A stretch of DNA of 56,022 bases from CAYXTW01 sp964452645 (GCA_964452645.1 CAYVMO010000019.1:1-56022); one strand, 5' to 3'; numbered from the stretch's first letter, positions 44,622-54,462 are shown. Numbers and translations: made by a program. Notes: a model not told the origin generated them from the sequence alone.

Positions 44622-46313
44622 ATGTCTACAAATACCAAATCAAAGATCGTCGTAATCGGAGGCAAAGCGGCCGGACCCAAAACGGCTGCGACTCTTGCCC
44701 GACGACTGCCCGCTGCCGAAATAACACTTTATCAAAAAGAAAGATATTTTTCATTCAGTACATGCGGTCTCCCTTTTTTTGCATCGGGGGACGTCAACAG
44801 TTTCGAGCAATTGACCTTCACTTCGTACAGCACCCCCAAAACGCCTGAATTTTATCGGAAGTCGAAAGGTTTTGATTTTATTCCGGGCGTGGATGTTATC
44901 TCAATCGAACGAGATAAGAAAATTATATATGCCATAGAACTGGATTCCGGAAACAAACTCGAAAAAACATACGATTATCTCGTTCTTGCCGCCGGCTCAA
45001 TTCCGATAGTACCCAAATTCCCGGTAGCAGATGATCCTCGGATCAGGACCTTCACCAAGCCTGAGGATGCTATTCACTTCCGGCAATTAGCGGAGCAGGG
45101 CAAAATCGAACGGGCGGTTATCATTGGCGGCGGATTCACTGGCTGTGAATTGGCAGAAGCGGTGGGAGGCATGTGGGGAATTGAGACGATTCTTATTGAA
45201 AAAGAAAATCACGTTCTCCCCTACGTTTTGGACGAAGAAATAGCCCGGATTGTCGAACGCGAAATGGCGAGGCAGAATATCGATGTTCATCTAGGCTGGG
45301 CAGTTACCAAAATTAAGGCTGAAGGTGAAAAAATAGCTGTCAGTTCAAAAGACCAGGAAGACATCGATGTCGATTATGTTTTCCTATGCCTCGGTGTTCA
45401 ACCTAATTCCGGATTGGCGGAAAAATGCGGATTGGAAATCGGCACTACCGGCGGTATTATAGTAGATAAATTTTTACGAACATCGGATGCTTCCATTTAT
45501 GCCGGAGGTGATTGTATTGAATCAACGAGCCATATTACCGGCAAAAATATTTATTGGCCAATGGGCTCATTGGCCAATCGCCACGGCCGGATAATCGCGG
45601 AAAATATCGCTGGTGAAAACCTCGAAATCCCGAATGTTGTCGGAACATTTATAGTCAAAGTTTTTGATATCAACGCCGGGGCCGTCGGCATTACTCAAAA
45701 AGATGCGGAAAGGAGTGGTTTGAATGCAAAGGTGGTATGGGGTACATTCGTGGATAAACCCGACTATTATCCCGAAACCAAACGGATCACTCTTAAAATG
45801 ATATATTCCGGAGATGATTATAGGCTTCTTGGTTTACAGGCCGTAGGTTTTGGAGATATATGCCGTCGCTTAGATGTCTTTTCATTATATACTCAACAAA
45901 ACGCTACCATAAATGATCTGTTTAAGTTGGAGCATGGTTATTCACCGCCGTATGCCGACGTTCTGGATCCACTCCACGAAATGGCGGGTATCGCCCGGGC
46001 TCAGGAGAAAGGAATGAGTTTCCTGCCTCCGGGCGCAGAATATGGAAATGTGGAACAATGGATTGACGTCCGGGAAATTGAGGAGGCGACCGGGGCACCC
46101 TGGCCTTTGCCGGACGAGATAAAAAAGAAAAATTATTTTAATATCCCTTTGGATGATGTGCGAGAAAATATCGGTAAACTTGATGCAAACAAGAAGACGG
46201 TCATAATTTGCGGACGAGGTTCCCGCTCCTATCAAGCCGCCCTGATGCTGAAAAACGCCGGATTCAGTGATGTTCATGTTATCGGCGGCGGGACTCTGGC
46301 CGTATTATCATAG
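44622..46313 (+). CDS. CoA-disulfide/persulfide reductase-like flavoprotein with C-terminal rhodanese
   Basis: 563 residues. An N-terminal FAD site is VVIGGKAAGPKTAATLARR. The redox Cys is in FSFSTCGLPFF, the NAD(P) site in VIIGGGFTGCELAEAV, and the second FAD motif in YAGGDCIE. After a dimer domain, the last about 105 residues are a rhodanese domain with active-site Cys in IICGRGSRS. Proteins with this layout reduce CoA-disulfide or CoA-persulfide with NAD(P)H. Placed between dsrP and hemA it may recycle sulfane sulfur made by the dsr pathway; this is inference. Only a weak ribosome-binding site (GAGTAAG) is seen. Confidence 0.85.
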   Translation: MSTNTKSKIVVIGGKAAGPKTAATLARRLPAAEITLYQKERYFSFSTCGLPFFASGDVNSFEQLTFTSYSTPKTPEFYRKSKGFDFIPGVDVISIERDKKIIYAIELDSGNKLEKTYDYLVLAAGSIPIVPKFPVADDPRIRTFTKPEDAIHFRQLAEQGKIERAVIIGGGFTGCELAEAVGGMWGIETILIEKENHVLPYVLDEEIARIVEREMARQNIDVHLGWAVTKIKAEGEKIAVSSKDQEDIDVDYVFLCLGVQPNSGLAEKCGLEIGTTGGIIVDKFLRTSDASIYAGGDCIESTSHITGKNIYWPMGSLANRHGRIIAENIAGENLEIPNVVGTFIVKVFDINAGAVGITQKDAERSGLNAKVVWGTFVDKPDYYPETKRITLKMIYSGDDYRLLGLQAVGFGDICRRLDVFSLYTQQNATINDLFKLEHGYSPPYADVLDPLHEMAGIARAQEKGMSFLPPGAEYGNVEQWIDVREIEEATGAPWPLPDEIKKKNYFNIPLDDVRENIGKLDANKKTVIICGRGSRSYQAALMLKNAGFSDVHVIGGGTLAVLS

Positions 46314-46340
46314 GTGAAGGATAAAGGAGTTTATATATAA

Positions 46341-47561
46341 ATGGCTTTAGGTGATTGGCAGCTTGTTGCCTGCGGAATAAATTATAAATCATCGACCCTG
46401 GCTCAGAGGGAACCGCTGCAGATCGGTCATGATGACATGGCCGAAGCAAACTCGGTTTTTTCCAATCTCCCCGAAGTCAAAGAATCGGCCATCGTATCGA
46501 CATGTAATCGGGTAGAATTTTATTTTGTGACCGACCGGGAGCACCAGCCGATCGATATCGTTGAAAAGTTTTATAAAAGATTCGGTAATATTGACATCCC
46601 GAAAATAAAGGAGCATTTCTACATTAAAAGGAATCGTCATGCGGCTGCGCATTTATTCAGGGTGGCGGCCGGAATTGATTCGATGGTACTGGGCGAAAAT
46701 CAGATTCTCGGTCAGGTCAAAGATGCGTATAGTTCGACCTGTGCCGTGAAAGCTTCCGGAAAAATCATCCATCGGCTTTTCCACCAGGCTTTTCGGGTCG
46801 GCAAGATGGTCCGCACCGATACCGAGATGGGTAAAGGTGCCTGCTCGGTCAGCAGCGCCGCGGCGGAATTACTAAAGACAAAAATCAATGGGACTGGCCG
46901 CCCGAATGTTCTTTTTATCGGTATCAACCAGATGATTGATCTGGCCGCATCGAATTTATATAGAATGGACATTAACAGATTCAGATTTGCCAACCGTACA
47001 CCTGAAAAAGCAATCGCGATCGCAGCCAAATACAATGCCAGAGGTTTTTCATTGGACAGGCTACCTCACCTCATTCAAGAAGCCGATGTTGTCATCTCCT
47101 GTACCGGTTCCGATCGACCTGTGATTACCAGGAGTGTGCTTGACGGTATTTTATCATCGGAACCCGGAAAAAAATTAATAATAATGGATATGGCGGTTCC
47201 GCGTGATGTTGATATCGAGAAAGACTTCAATGAAAATATCGATATTCTTGATATTGAAGATGTTCAGCAATTTGTTAAGGACCAACAAACGCGAAGGGAA
47301 TTAGCCGTCCCGGACGCCGAAAAAATTATCGAGCGCAAGCTTGATGAGTTTATCTATTGGTACAATCATGTCCGTTATGAACCGATTTACAACGGTCTTG
47401 ATGGGCTGTTTGAATCCATTCGGCAACAGGAAATGGCCGGTGTTCTGGATGAATTGGATCCGGAAACTCGAACGAGGATCGACAGTGCAACAAAAGACCT
47501 TACAAATAAATTACTTCAGGTAAAATTAAAAGCCGGATTAAATAATAAACGGAACGAGTGA
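46341..47561 (+). CDS. hemA: glutamyl-tRNA reductase
   Basis: 406 residues. It reduces glutamyl-tRNA to glutamate-1-semialdehyde, the first step of tetrapyrrole synthesis by the C5 route. The catalytic Cys is in IVSTCNRVEFY. SMVLGENQILGQVKDAY, GKMVRTDTEMGKGACSVSSAA and the NADPH segment IDLAASNLYR support the call. The C-terminal dimerisation helix ends at the stop. It is the first of five tetrapyrrole genes; hemL is missing here. Confidence 0.96.
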   Translation: MALGDWQLVACGINYKSSTLAQREPLQIGHDDMAEANSVFSNLPEVKESAIVSTCNRVEFYFVTDREHQPIDIVEKFYKRFGNIDIPKIKEHFYIKRNRHAAAHLFRVAAGIDSMVLGENQILGQVKDAYSSTCAVKASGKIIHRLFHQAFRVGKMVRTDTEMGKGACSVSSAAAELLKTKINGTGRPNVLFIGINQMIDLAASNLYRMDINRFRFANRTPEKAIAIAAKYNARGFSLDRLPHLIQEADVVISCTGSDRPVITRSVLDGILSSEPGKKLIIMDMAVPRDVDIEKDFNENIDILDIEDVQQFVKDQQTRRELAVPDAEKIIERKLDEFIYWYNHVRYEPIYNGLDGLFESIRQQEMAGVLDELDPETRTRIDSATKDLTNKLLQVKLKAGLNNKRNE

Positions 47562-47567
47562 TTTGAT

Positions 47568-48206
47568 ATGGCCAACCAGTTTCTGCCGATATGTATGTCA
47601 CTTAAGACAAGGCATTGTCTTGTCGTCGGTGGCGGACGAGTTGCTTTGCGAAAAATAGATACTCTGCTTAATTATGAAACCGATATTACCGTCGTGGCGC
47701 CAGAAGCGGATGAAAAGATTGAATATTACGCATCCAAAAAACTACTAAAACTCATCAAACGCAAATATCAATCACCCGAGGCCTCGGAATACGGGCTGGT
47801 CATCTCGGCCAGCGATAATATGGACGTCAACCGGCAGGTTTCGGAGGATTGCAAAAAGGCGGGTGTACCGGTAAATGTTGTCGATAAACCGAGCCTGTGC
47901 GATTTTATTTTTCCGGCGGTTATCAGACGGGATTGCCTGACGGTGGCGGTGGCTTCCGACGGCAAGGCGCCCTTTCTGTCGGGACATGTCCGATTGATAC
48001 TGGAAAATATTTTCCCCGAAAATTGGAGTAAAGTTGCGAGACTGGCCGCAGCTTTCAGACAGAAGGTGCAATCGCGTTTGAAAGGCGATCGCGAAAAGAA
48101 GACGGCAGCGTACGGCAAATTTCTCGAAGCCGACTGGAAAGCAGCGTTGAAGGAAAAACATGGCGACGAAATCGAGAAGATGCTGGACGAGATGATTGAA
48201 GTCTGA
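47568..48206 (+). CDS. sirC: precorrin-2 dehydrogenase / sirohydrochlorin ferrochelatase-like
   Basis: 212 residues. The NAD-binding segment LVVGGGRVALRKIDTLL and the CysG-N family core (FIFPAVIRRDCLTVAVASDGKAPFLSGHVR) are clear. It oxidises precorrin-2 to sirohydrochlorin and may also insert iron, as Met8p/CysG do. It follows hemA by 6 bp. Together with the CobA part of the next-but-one gene it makes the siroheme needed by DsrAB. Confidence 0.92.
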   Translation: MANQFLPICMSLKTRHCLVVGGGRVALRKIDTLLNYETDITVVAPEADEKIEYYASKKLLKLIKRKYQSPEASEYGLVISASDNMDVNRQVSEDCKKAGVPVNVVDKPSLCDFIFPAVIRRDCLTVAVASDGKAPFLSGHVRLILENIFPENWSKVARLAAAFRQKVQSRLKGDREKKTAAYGKFLEADWKAALKEKHGDEIEKMLDEMIEV

Positions 48207-48232
48207 AATAGAATTTCCTTATTGTACTTATC

Positions 48233-49159
48233 ATGCCTAATAACATGATTAAAGTCGGCACGCGCGGCAGTCGGCTGGCGCAGGCGCAAACCGATTATGT
48301 CATACATTTGCTTCAGCAAAAACATTCGAATATCCGATATGAAAAAACTGTCATAAAGACAACCGGCGATACCGACAGAATATCTTCGCTTGAAAATATC
48401 GGCGGGGTTGGTGTTTTCACCAAACAAATAGAGAAAGAGCTGCTGGATGCTGCAACCGATATCGCCATCCACAGTGCCAAAGATTTGCCTTCGCAAATGA
48501 CCGACGGTCTGATCATAGGCGCCGTCCCGCCGCGAGAGAATTGCGCCGATGTCTGGATTTCCCGCCGGAGCATTAAGTTGATGGAAGCATCTCCCGGGGC
48601 GAGTATCGGCTCCGGTTCGCCGCGTCGCGCAGCTCTGATTTTAAATATGCGTCCCGATCTCAAAATAGAAAATATTCGCGGCAATATTGAAACGAGATTG
48701 AAAAAACTCGATAACGGTGAATTCGACGCAATTATTATGGCATATGCCGGGCTTAAACGAATTGGCCTTGAAGACAGAATCACCGAAATACTCCCGCCGG
48801 GAAAATTTTTACCCGCCGCCGGGCAAGGTGCGCTGATGGTGCAGGTAAGGCAGGACGATAACAAAGTAATCGACGTCGTCAGACCAATTGACAATCCAAT
48901 CTCGCATCGCTGTTTAGATATCGAAAGATTGCTGCTATTCAAACTTAAAGCCGGATGTTCCGCCCCCGTTGGCGGTTGGGCGCGTATAGAGAATAACAGA
49001 ATTAAATTAAGCGCCGTCGTCCTTGACAAAGACGGAAAAAGACGTTTAAATGCGGACAATGATAGCAATATTAAAACACCCGATGAGAATATCGTCGATG
49101 ACGTGGTCGAACAGCTTAATATGCAGGGGGCGGAGCAAATAATCGCCGGGTATAAATGA
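48233..49159 (+). CDS. hemC: hydroxymethylbilane synthase (porphobilinogen deaminase)
   Basis: 308 residues. It polymerises four porphobilinogens to hydroxymethylbilane. KVGTRGSRLAQAQTDYV opens the protein, IHSAKDLPSQMTDGL is the active-site region, and the dipyrromethane cofactor cysteine lies in KAGCSAPVGG. Its end overlaps the next gene by 4 bp. Confidence 0.96.
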   Translation: MPNNMIKVGTRGSRLAQAQTDYVIHLLQQKHSNIRYEKTVIKTTGDTDRISSLENIGGVGVFTKQIEKELLDAATDIAIHSAKDLPSQMTDGLIIGAVPPRENCADVWISRRSIKLMEASPGASIGSGSPRRAALILNMRPDLKIENIRGNIETRLKKLDNGEFDAIIMAYAGLKRIGLEDRITEILPPGKFLPAAGQGALMVQVRQDDNKVIDVVRPIDNPISHRCLDIERLLLFKLKAGCSAPVGGWARIENNRIKLSAVVLDKDGKRRLNADNDSNIKTPDENIVDDVVEQLNMQGAEQIIAGYK

Positions 49160-50688
49160 GTACGGTAGTTAAAGGGAGAGTATATCTCATCGGTGCCGGA
49201 CCAGGCGATCCCGATTTGATTTCCGTCAAAGGTTACGAACGTCTTCAGAGCTGCGACGCGGTCGTCTACGATAATCTTATCCCCTCCGAATTGATTGTAT
49301 CTTTGCCGCGGAATATCGAAAAATACTATGTCGGGAAAAAAGCAGGGAATCATGCTCTTCCGCAGGATGATATAAATAGTCTGATGGGCAAACTGGCAAA
49401 AGAAGGCAAGATTGTTGTACGATTGAAGGGCGGCGATCCGTTTGTTTTTGGCCGCGGAGGCGAGGAAGCGAGATATCTTAAGGAGCATGATATAGATTTC
49501 GAAATTATCCCCGGTATCCCGGCCGCCGTCGCGGCGTCGGCCTGCAGCGGTATTCCCGCGACCGACCGGGAACATGCATCGTTTGTCGTTTACGCCACCG
49601 GGCATAAGGCAAAGGATAAGACGACCTCGGATGTACCGTGGGAATGGATCGCCTCGGCCAAAAAGGGTACTATCGTTATCTACATGGGTGTAATTGAGAT
49701 TGAAAACATAGTCAGTAGACTTATTCAATCGGGAATGTCGCCGGATACCCCGGCGGCAATTGTCGAACGCGGCGCGACACCGACCCAACGGATTTTCACC
49801 TCTTCCCTGCGTGATCTCGTTAAAAAAGTCAATGAAGAAAATATTAAACCGCCGGCTTTGTTCATAATCGGTAAGGTAGTAAGCCTTCGACCATATTTGC
49901 AATGGTTTGAAAACAAGCCGCTTTTCGGGAAAAGAGTTATGGTCACTCGTCCGGCCGATCAGGCGCAGGAGATGTATAAATCGCTGCGGGAACTGGGTGC
50001 CGAAGTACTCACTTATCCGACGATTGCTACCGAAGAATACCATGACAGCGAAGGCTGGATCGCGTATAAAAAAGCAGATAATAATAATCGCTGGTTGATA
50101 TTCACCAGTGAGAACGGTATCAGGTATTTTTTCGAACAATTCCGGAAGCAGATCGGTGACATCCGAAATCTCGGCGGTTTCAAAATCGCGGCTATAGGAT
50201 ACGGAACGAAACGGGCACTGGATAAGATGCATCTTAAACCGGATTTCGTTCCCTCGAAAGCGACGACGGCCGATTTGGCCCGAGAATTCACTTCCAAGGT
50301 GCAATTGAAAAACGCCACCGTCATTCGTGTCCGCGGCAATCTGGCCGACGATTCGGTTGAGAATATCCTGCATGAAAGCGGCGCGAATGTTATTCCATTG
50401 CAGGTGTATAAAACATTTCATCCTGATTGGCCGGAGGGACTTAAAGAAAAGCTGTTTGAATATCCGCCCGATATTATAACGTTCACCAGCGGCTCGACGG
50501 CGTACGGTCTCAAGACGATGCTTTCCGAAAATGAAATTAAGATACTGACCGACGGCGCGATTATTGTTTCGATCGGGCCGGCAACGAATAAAATAATAAA
50601 ATCGTTGGGGATGCAGGTTGATTGCGAGGCGACGGAGCACAATGTTCCCGGCGTTATAGATGCTATAAGGAAGTATTATAAAAAGTAA
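49156..50688 (+). CDS. cobA-hemD: fused uroporphyrinogen-III C-methyltransferase / uroporphyrinogen-III synthase
   Basis: 510 residues. The first about 250 form the SAM-dependent methylase: VYLIGAGPGDPDLISVKG, VRLKGGDPFVFGRGGEE and GIPAAVAASACSGIPATDR. The rest (from about 260, GKRVMVTRPADQAQEMYKSL) is uroporphyrinogen-III synthase, with TFTSGSTAYGLK near the end. One polypeptide thus closes the ring and diverts it to precorrin-2. Such fusions are common in anaerobes. GTG/TTG alternatives were not needed; the ATG at 49156 sits at the hemC stop. Confidence 0.95.
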   Translation: MSTVVKGRVYLIGAGPGDPDLISVKGYERLQSCDAVVYDNLIPSELIVSLPRNIEKYYVGKKAGNHALPQDDINSLMGKLAKEGKIVVRLKGGDPFVFGRGGEEARYLKEHDIDFEIIPGIPAAVAASACSGIPATDREHASFVVYATGHKAKDKTTSDVPWEWIASAKKGTIVIYMGVIEIENIVSRLIQSGMSPDTPAAIVERGATPTQRIFTSSLRDLVKKVNEENIKPPALFIIGKVVSLRPYLQWFENKPLFGKRVMVTRPADQAQEMYKSLRELGAEVLTYPTIATEEYHDSEGWIAYKKADNNNRWLIFTSENGIRYFFEQFRKQIGDIRNLGGFKIAAIGYGTKRALDKMHLKPDFVPSKATTADLAREFTSKVQLKNATVIRVRGNLADDSVENILHESGANVIPLQVYKTFHPDWPEGLKEKLFEYPPDIITFTSGSTAYGLKTMLSENEIKILTDGAIIVSIGPATNKIIKSLGMQVDCEATEHNVPGVIDAIRKYYKK

Positions 50689-50703
50689 ACAAGCAGGTTT
50701 AAT

Positions 50704-51678
50704 ATGTTTTATCCCGAATCCCGGCCAAGAAGATTGAGAAAAAGCGATGTGATGCGAAAGCTCGTTAGTGAGACGAATTTGAATATATCCGATTTTATTT
50801 ACCCAATGTTTGTCGCGGAGAATATCGATAAGCCAATCGTAATTGAATCGATGCCGGGTGTATATCGGTATCCATTGATCGATGTCATCGATCGGGCAAC
50901 TCAAGTATTCGAACTCGGAATCCCCGGCATTTTGCTTTTCGGGATACCGGGTCATAAGGATGCGACCGGTTCTGAGTCCCTGAAACCGGATGGAATCGTC
51001 CAGAAAACAATTGCGGAAATCAAGTCGGCCAATCCGGAAATCCTTGTGTTTACCGATGTCTGTCTCTGCGAATATACGGATCATGGTCATTGCGGAATTA
51101 TAAAAAACAACGATGTCGATAATGACGCCACGCTGGAGATTCTGGCCTTGCAGGCGCTTTCGCACGCCCGGGCCGGGGCCGATATGGTAGCGCCATCGGA
51201 TATGATGGACGGTCGGGTCGGCGTTATCCGCAAGGCACTGGATGAAAACGGTTTTGCCGATGTCGGTATCATGTCGTATTCCGCCAAGTACTGCTCGGCT
51301 TTTTACGGTCCTTTCCGCGAGGCGGCCGGTTCGGCGCCGCAGTTCGGAAATCGGAAAACGTACCAGATGGATCCGGCCAACGGTCGCGAGGCGATGAAGG
51401 AGATGGAACTCGATATCGAAGAGGGGGCCGATATTATTATGGTCAAACCGGCGCTGTCGTATCTGGATGTAATCGCCAAGGCCAAAGAGCGCTTCGATCT
51501 TCCGATTGCGGCGTACAATGTCAGCGGCGAATATTCGATGGTGAAACTGATGGCCGATAAAAGATTGGCCGAAGAAAAACAGTTAACGCTTGAGATATTG
51601 ACCTCTATTAAACGGGCCGGCGCGGATATTATCATATCGTACCATGCTCCCGACGTGGCGGAGTGGTTGAATTCATAA
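50704..51678 (+). CDS. hemB: delta-aminolevulinic acid dehydratase (porphobilinogen synthase)
   Basis: 324 residues. It condenses two 5-aminolevulinates to porphobilinogen. RPRRLRKSDVMRKL opens the protein. The metal-binding cysteines are in DVCLCEYTDHGHCG, the Schiff-base lysine region includes MSYSAKYCSAFYGPFREAAGS, and the second lysine is in IMVKPALSYLD. The three-cysteine motif implies a zinc type. It ends the long dsr-heme transcript. Confidence 0.96.
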   Translation: MFYPESRPRRLRKSDVMRKLVSETNLNISDFIYPMFVAENIDKPIVIESMPGVYRYPLIDVIDRATQVFELGIPGILLFGIPGHKDATGSESLKPDGIVQKTIAEIKSANPEILVFTDVCLCEYTDHGHCGIIKNNDVDNDATLEILALQALSHARAGADMVAPSDMMDGRVGVIRKALDENGFADVGIMSYSAKYCSAFYGPFREAAGSAPQFGNRKTYQMDPANGREAMKEMELDIEEGADIIMVKPALSYLDVIAKAKERFDLPIAAYNVSGEYSMVKLMADKRLAEEKQLTLEILTSIKRAGADIIISYHAPDVAEWLNS

Positions 51679-51825
51679 AATGGCTTCGAATCGAATCTTT
51701 GGGAATATTTTTTAAATTCATATATTTTCTCCATTCGATAAGAGGAATTTTGTTAGCCTACCCCTTGGGGCACAACAACAGTGGCTTCGTTTCAGATTTT
51801 TTAATTTTTTTTCTAAATCGTGGTT

Positions 51826-51892
51826 GTAGGGGCAGACCCGCGTGTCTGCCCATCTTAATCCATCGAGGGCGAACACATGGGTTCGCCCCTAC
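51826..51892. repeat. REP-like double-hairpin element
   Basis: Outer GTAGG and CCTAC enclose two hairpins, GGGCAGAC...GTCTGCCC and GGGCGAAC-ACATGG-GTTCGCCC. The plan is the same as at 1479-1542, though the stem sequences differ. It is located in the gap 51679-52342, which otherwise has no gene. Confidence 0.75.
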
Positions 51893-51916
51893 GATTGAAA
51901 TCAAATGCGCATCTTT

Positions 51917-52039
51917 AAAAATGGCTTCGTTTCGCATATTTAAGGAATCCTTTTTTTGGCATTTCCCCGGCGAAAAATGGTGTAATCGCTTGGGGTCGTA
52001 TTAATTAGCCGAAAATGGCTTTGGCGGCGAAAGCCATTT
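51917..52039. repeat. AAATGGCTTCG motif and perfect hairpin in hemB downstream gap
   Basis: A 25-base block at 51917-51941 is, on the minus strand, AAATATGCGAAACGAAGCC-like, the core of the dispersed repeats at 10.6 and 54.1 kb. Shorter versions occur near 51677 and 51781. At 52013-52039 AAATGGCTTT and AAAGCCATTT form a perfect 10-bp stem with a 7-base loop but no T-run. I see no coding region here. Confidence 0.5.
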
Positions 52040-52342
52040 GGCTGAATTTGATTTTGAGCCTTAAAATTGATGCCGAGATTAATATATCTGCTGAGATTTT
52101 TCATACATGCTCCCTTTTGTATTTCTATATAACAGCCGGGAGTCAGAATTAACATCGATTTGGTAAGAAATTTGTGAAGAAGTATTTTAAATATCGGATT
52201 ATGGTATAGAATTGTAAGGGGAAGAAACAGGCTGCGGGGCGGACAGGCTACCGCCCTTTTAAAGTCTCCCCACCCTACCCAAAAAACAGGTTGGATTAAT
52301 GATCCATTCATATTATATTTAGTATGGAGAGAGGATTAGAAA

Positions 52343-53925
52343 ATGGTTCCACCATCAAAATATTTCCTTAATATTGACCATCCTAATATTGTCAGGAATA
52401 TAGTAATCGTGGCCATTTGTATATTCTTAAGCTTTCCTTCTTTCTCGGTATGTTCACCGAGTTACGACTCCACCCATCAGATATTCCATTTTCATGGTGA
52501 GGACACAAGTTCTAATTTGGGTTATTTTATAAAATCGTTAGGAGATATAAACGACGACGATTTCGATGACATTGCGATAAGCACATTATATCCCCAGGGA
52601 ACGTATATATTCTTTGGTGGATATCCTATCGATAGTTTTCCCGATTACTTTTTAAATTACTTTGGCCTATTCTTGATTTTAAGGATTATACCGGCGACGG
52701 TAATCCCGATTTCGTGATGTCTTCTGACTATAAAATATATCTCTTTAACGGACATGGTGACTATATTGATACACTTCCCTTCGATTCCATTCTGCCTCCG
52801 GAGGGTTTACAACATTTCCGTGGCGAATCTTCAGGTTTAATAGATGATGATTTTATTGGGGACATCATAGTTCATGCCGAAGACCCATTAGCAGGATATC
52901 TTGAATTGCTATATCTTAATCCCTTTGCTTCCGACAAAGAACCAGATTGGATATACGCCCTTCCAGATTTAATCTATAGCATTAATCATGCGGGCTTAAT
53001 AGATTTCAATGGCGACAGCCTTACCGATATCTACATGTCAATGTGGCCCCGCTTCGATTCAATAGGTTATGCCTATATATTTTTGGGGCCCGATTATGGT
53101 TCAGAACCAGATATAATAATTGGTCCTGCAGAGGGGGTCGATACTCTGCCCAAATATTTTGCCCGGGGTGTCTTTAACATCGGAGACGTCAATGGTGATG
53201 GTTGGGAAGATTTAGGTTTAATGAATTGGTCAACGACCCTGGTATATTTAGGCGGACCCATGTATGATACGCTATATGATTTTCAACTCGACGGCATGTG
53301 TTATGTCATGAGGCCTGCCGGTGATGTCAATGGCGATGGCTTTAACGACCTGATTCTTGGCGGTTCAGATTCCTTTGACGGAAGAGTTATTATTTATCTA
53401 GGCGGTCCTAAATTCGATGGAATTAGAGACGACCAGATAGACCGTAGCGACCTACCGCCATTATTCCTGGAATACATCGGGATGTCACTTTCACCGGGCG
53501 GTGATTTTAATGGTGATGGTATTGATGATATCCTATTCACATGTCGTAATTTCGCGCACGGCCATCCTGGAGACGTTTTTGTCTTCTCAGGCGGTGGAGA
53601 TATTACAGTTGATGTCGAATATCAATATGAGCCGACTCTGCCGAAGATATTTGATTTAAAACAAAATTACCCTAACCCGTTTAATCCTTCAACAACGATC
53701 GAATTCGAATTACCTCGTAGGGACGTTTTGACACTTGAGATCTATAATATTCTCGGCCAATCGGTGGCGACATTGTTTACGGACAGAATGTTTCCGGCCG
53801 GTACATATACTGTTTACTGGGACGGGATAATGCAGGATGGTTCTCCGGGGCCGTCGGGGATTTATTTTTATAAAATCACAGGGAATGAATTTACAGAATC
53901 AAGGAAGATGATGTTGTTAAAGTAG
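52343..53925 (+). pseudogene. frameshifted FG-GAP/VCBS repeat protein with T9SS sorting domain
   Basis: The first part (52343-about 52660) has a signal-like helix and LGDINDDDFDDIAIS; the second (from about 52660 to 53925) is in the frame one base earlier. Just before its first ATG at 52714 that frame reads DFKDYTGDGNPDFVMSS, an FG-GAP-like motif, so both parts belong to one protein broken by a single-base change near 52640-52675. Later repeats contain FNIGDVNGDGWEDL, PAGDVNGDGFNDLILGG and PGGDFNGDGIDDILF. The C-terminus has the T9SS type-A domain NYPNPFNPSTTIEFELP, IYNILGQSVATLF and KMMLLK. It may be a real mutation or a base-calling error. Confidence 0.8.
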
Positions 53926-54050
53926 GTTAAGTCTCCCCACCCCGTCAGGGATCGACGATCCGTTGAGCGGAGGGCCCACTGACCTACGCCCCCACCCCAG
54001 AATTGAATCGATTTCCACATCAAATCAGTGTTAATCTCGTCGCCCAGGCA

Positions 54051-54257
54051 TTATATAGAAACATGAAATAGGACTAATGCGATTATGAAGATGTTTTATA
54101 AAATCATGCGATCATGTCGAAACGAAGCCGTTTTTTCATTAGGGAAGGAAAAAAACATAAAGATGTTAAAATATGCGATACGAACCCAATTCATTGGACT
54201 AATAAGAATCACAAACAATTACGCGGAATTTTTACCGAAAAAATGACACAAAATGAC
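54051..54257 (+). repeat. dispersed repeat, copy B
   Basis: Colinear with 10609-10862 but without the roughly 44-base insertion of that copy. Conserved blocks are TTATATAGAAACATGAAATA, TCGAAACGAAGCC, AAAGATGTTAAAATATGCGA followed by CGAACCCAATTCATTGGACT, and GAATTTTTACCG. The gap 53926-54462 contains this repeat, a degenerate palindrome at its left side, a GATGCCA/TGGCATC hairpin at 54310-54335 and a promoter-like site near 54372, but no gene. Confidence 0.8.
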
Positions 54258-54371
54258 ATTTTATCGGCGGATCGAGGCATCTAATTCGGGTAAATGAGTC
54301 GTATTCGGTGATGCCATGCCGCCGCACCTGGCATCAGTTGGCATAGATACGATCAAGTCAAAATTTGAATA

Positions 54372-54401
54372 TTGACAACCATAATAACAGCGGGCTAATT
54401 T
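54372..54401 (+). promoter_or_regulatory. candidate promoter of the YeiH-family gene
   Basis: TTGACA at 54372-54377 followed after 18 bp by TAATTT. The -10 is weak. AAGGAGG precedes the start at 54463. Confidence 0.4.
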
Positions 54402-54462
54402 CCGAATAGAAAAAATTTATCCGGTGGATGGCCGGAGGATATGATTTTCGAAGGAGGATGCT

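Noticed and set aside
48313..51165. A 950-residue open frame on the minus strand
   Set aside because: It runs antisense to hemC, cobA/hemD and hemB, whose motifs are all intact; the translation has no recognisable domain and the composition of an antisense shadow.
52012..52039. Intrinsic terminator of the heme genes
   Set aside because: A perfect hairpin exists but there is no T-run after it and it is more than 300 bp from hemB.
52640..52675. Programmed -1 frameshifting at the CTTTTTA run
   Set aside because: The heptamer is not a perfect X-XXY-YYZ site and no clear downstream pseudoknot is seen; mutation or sequence error is simpler.
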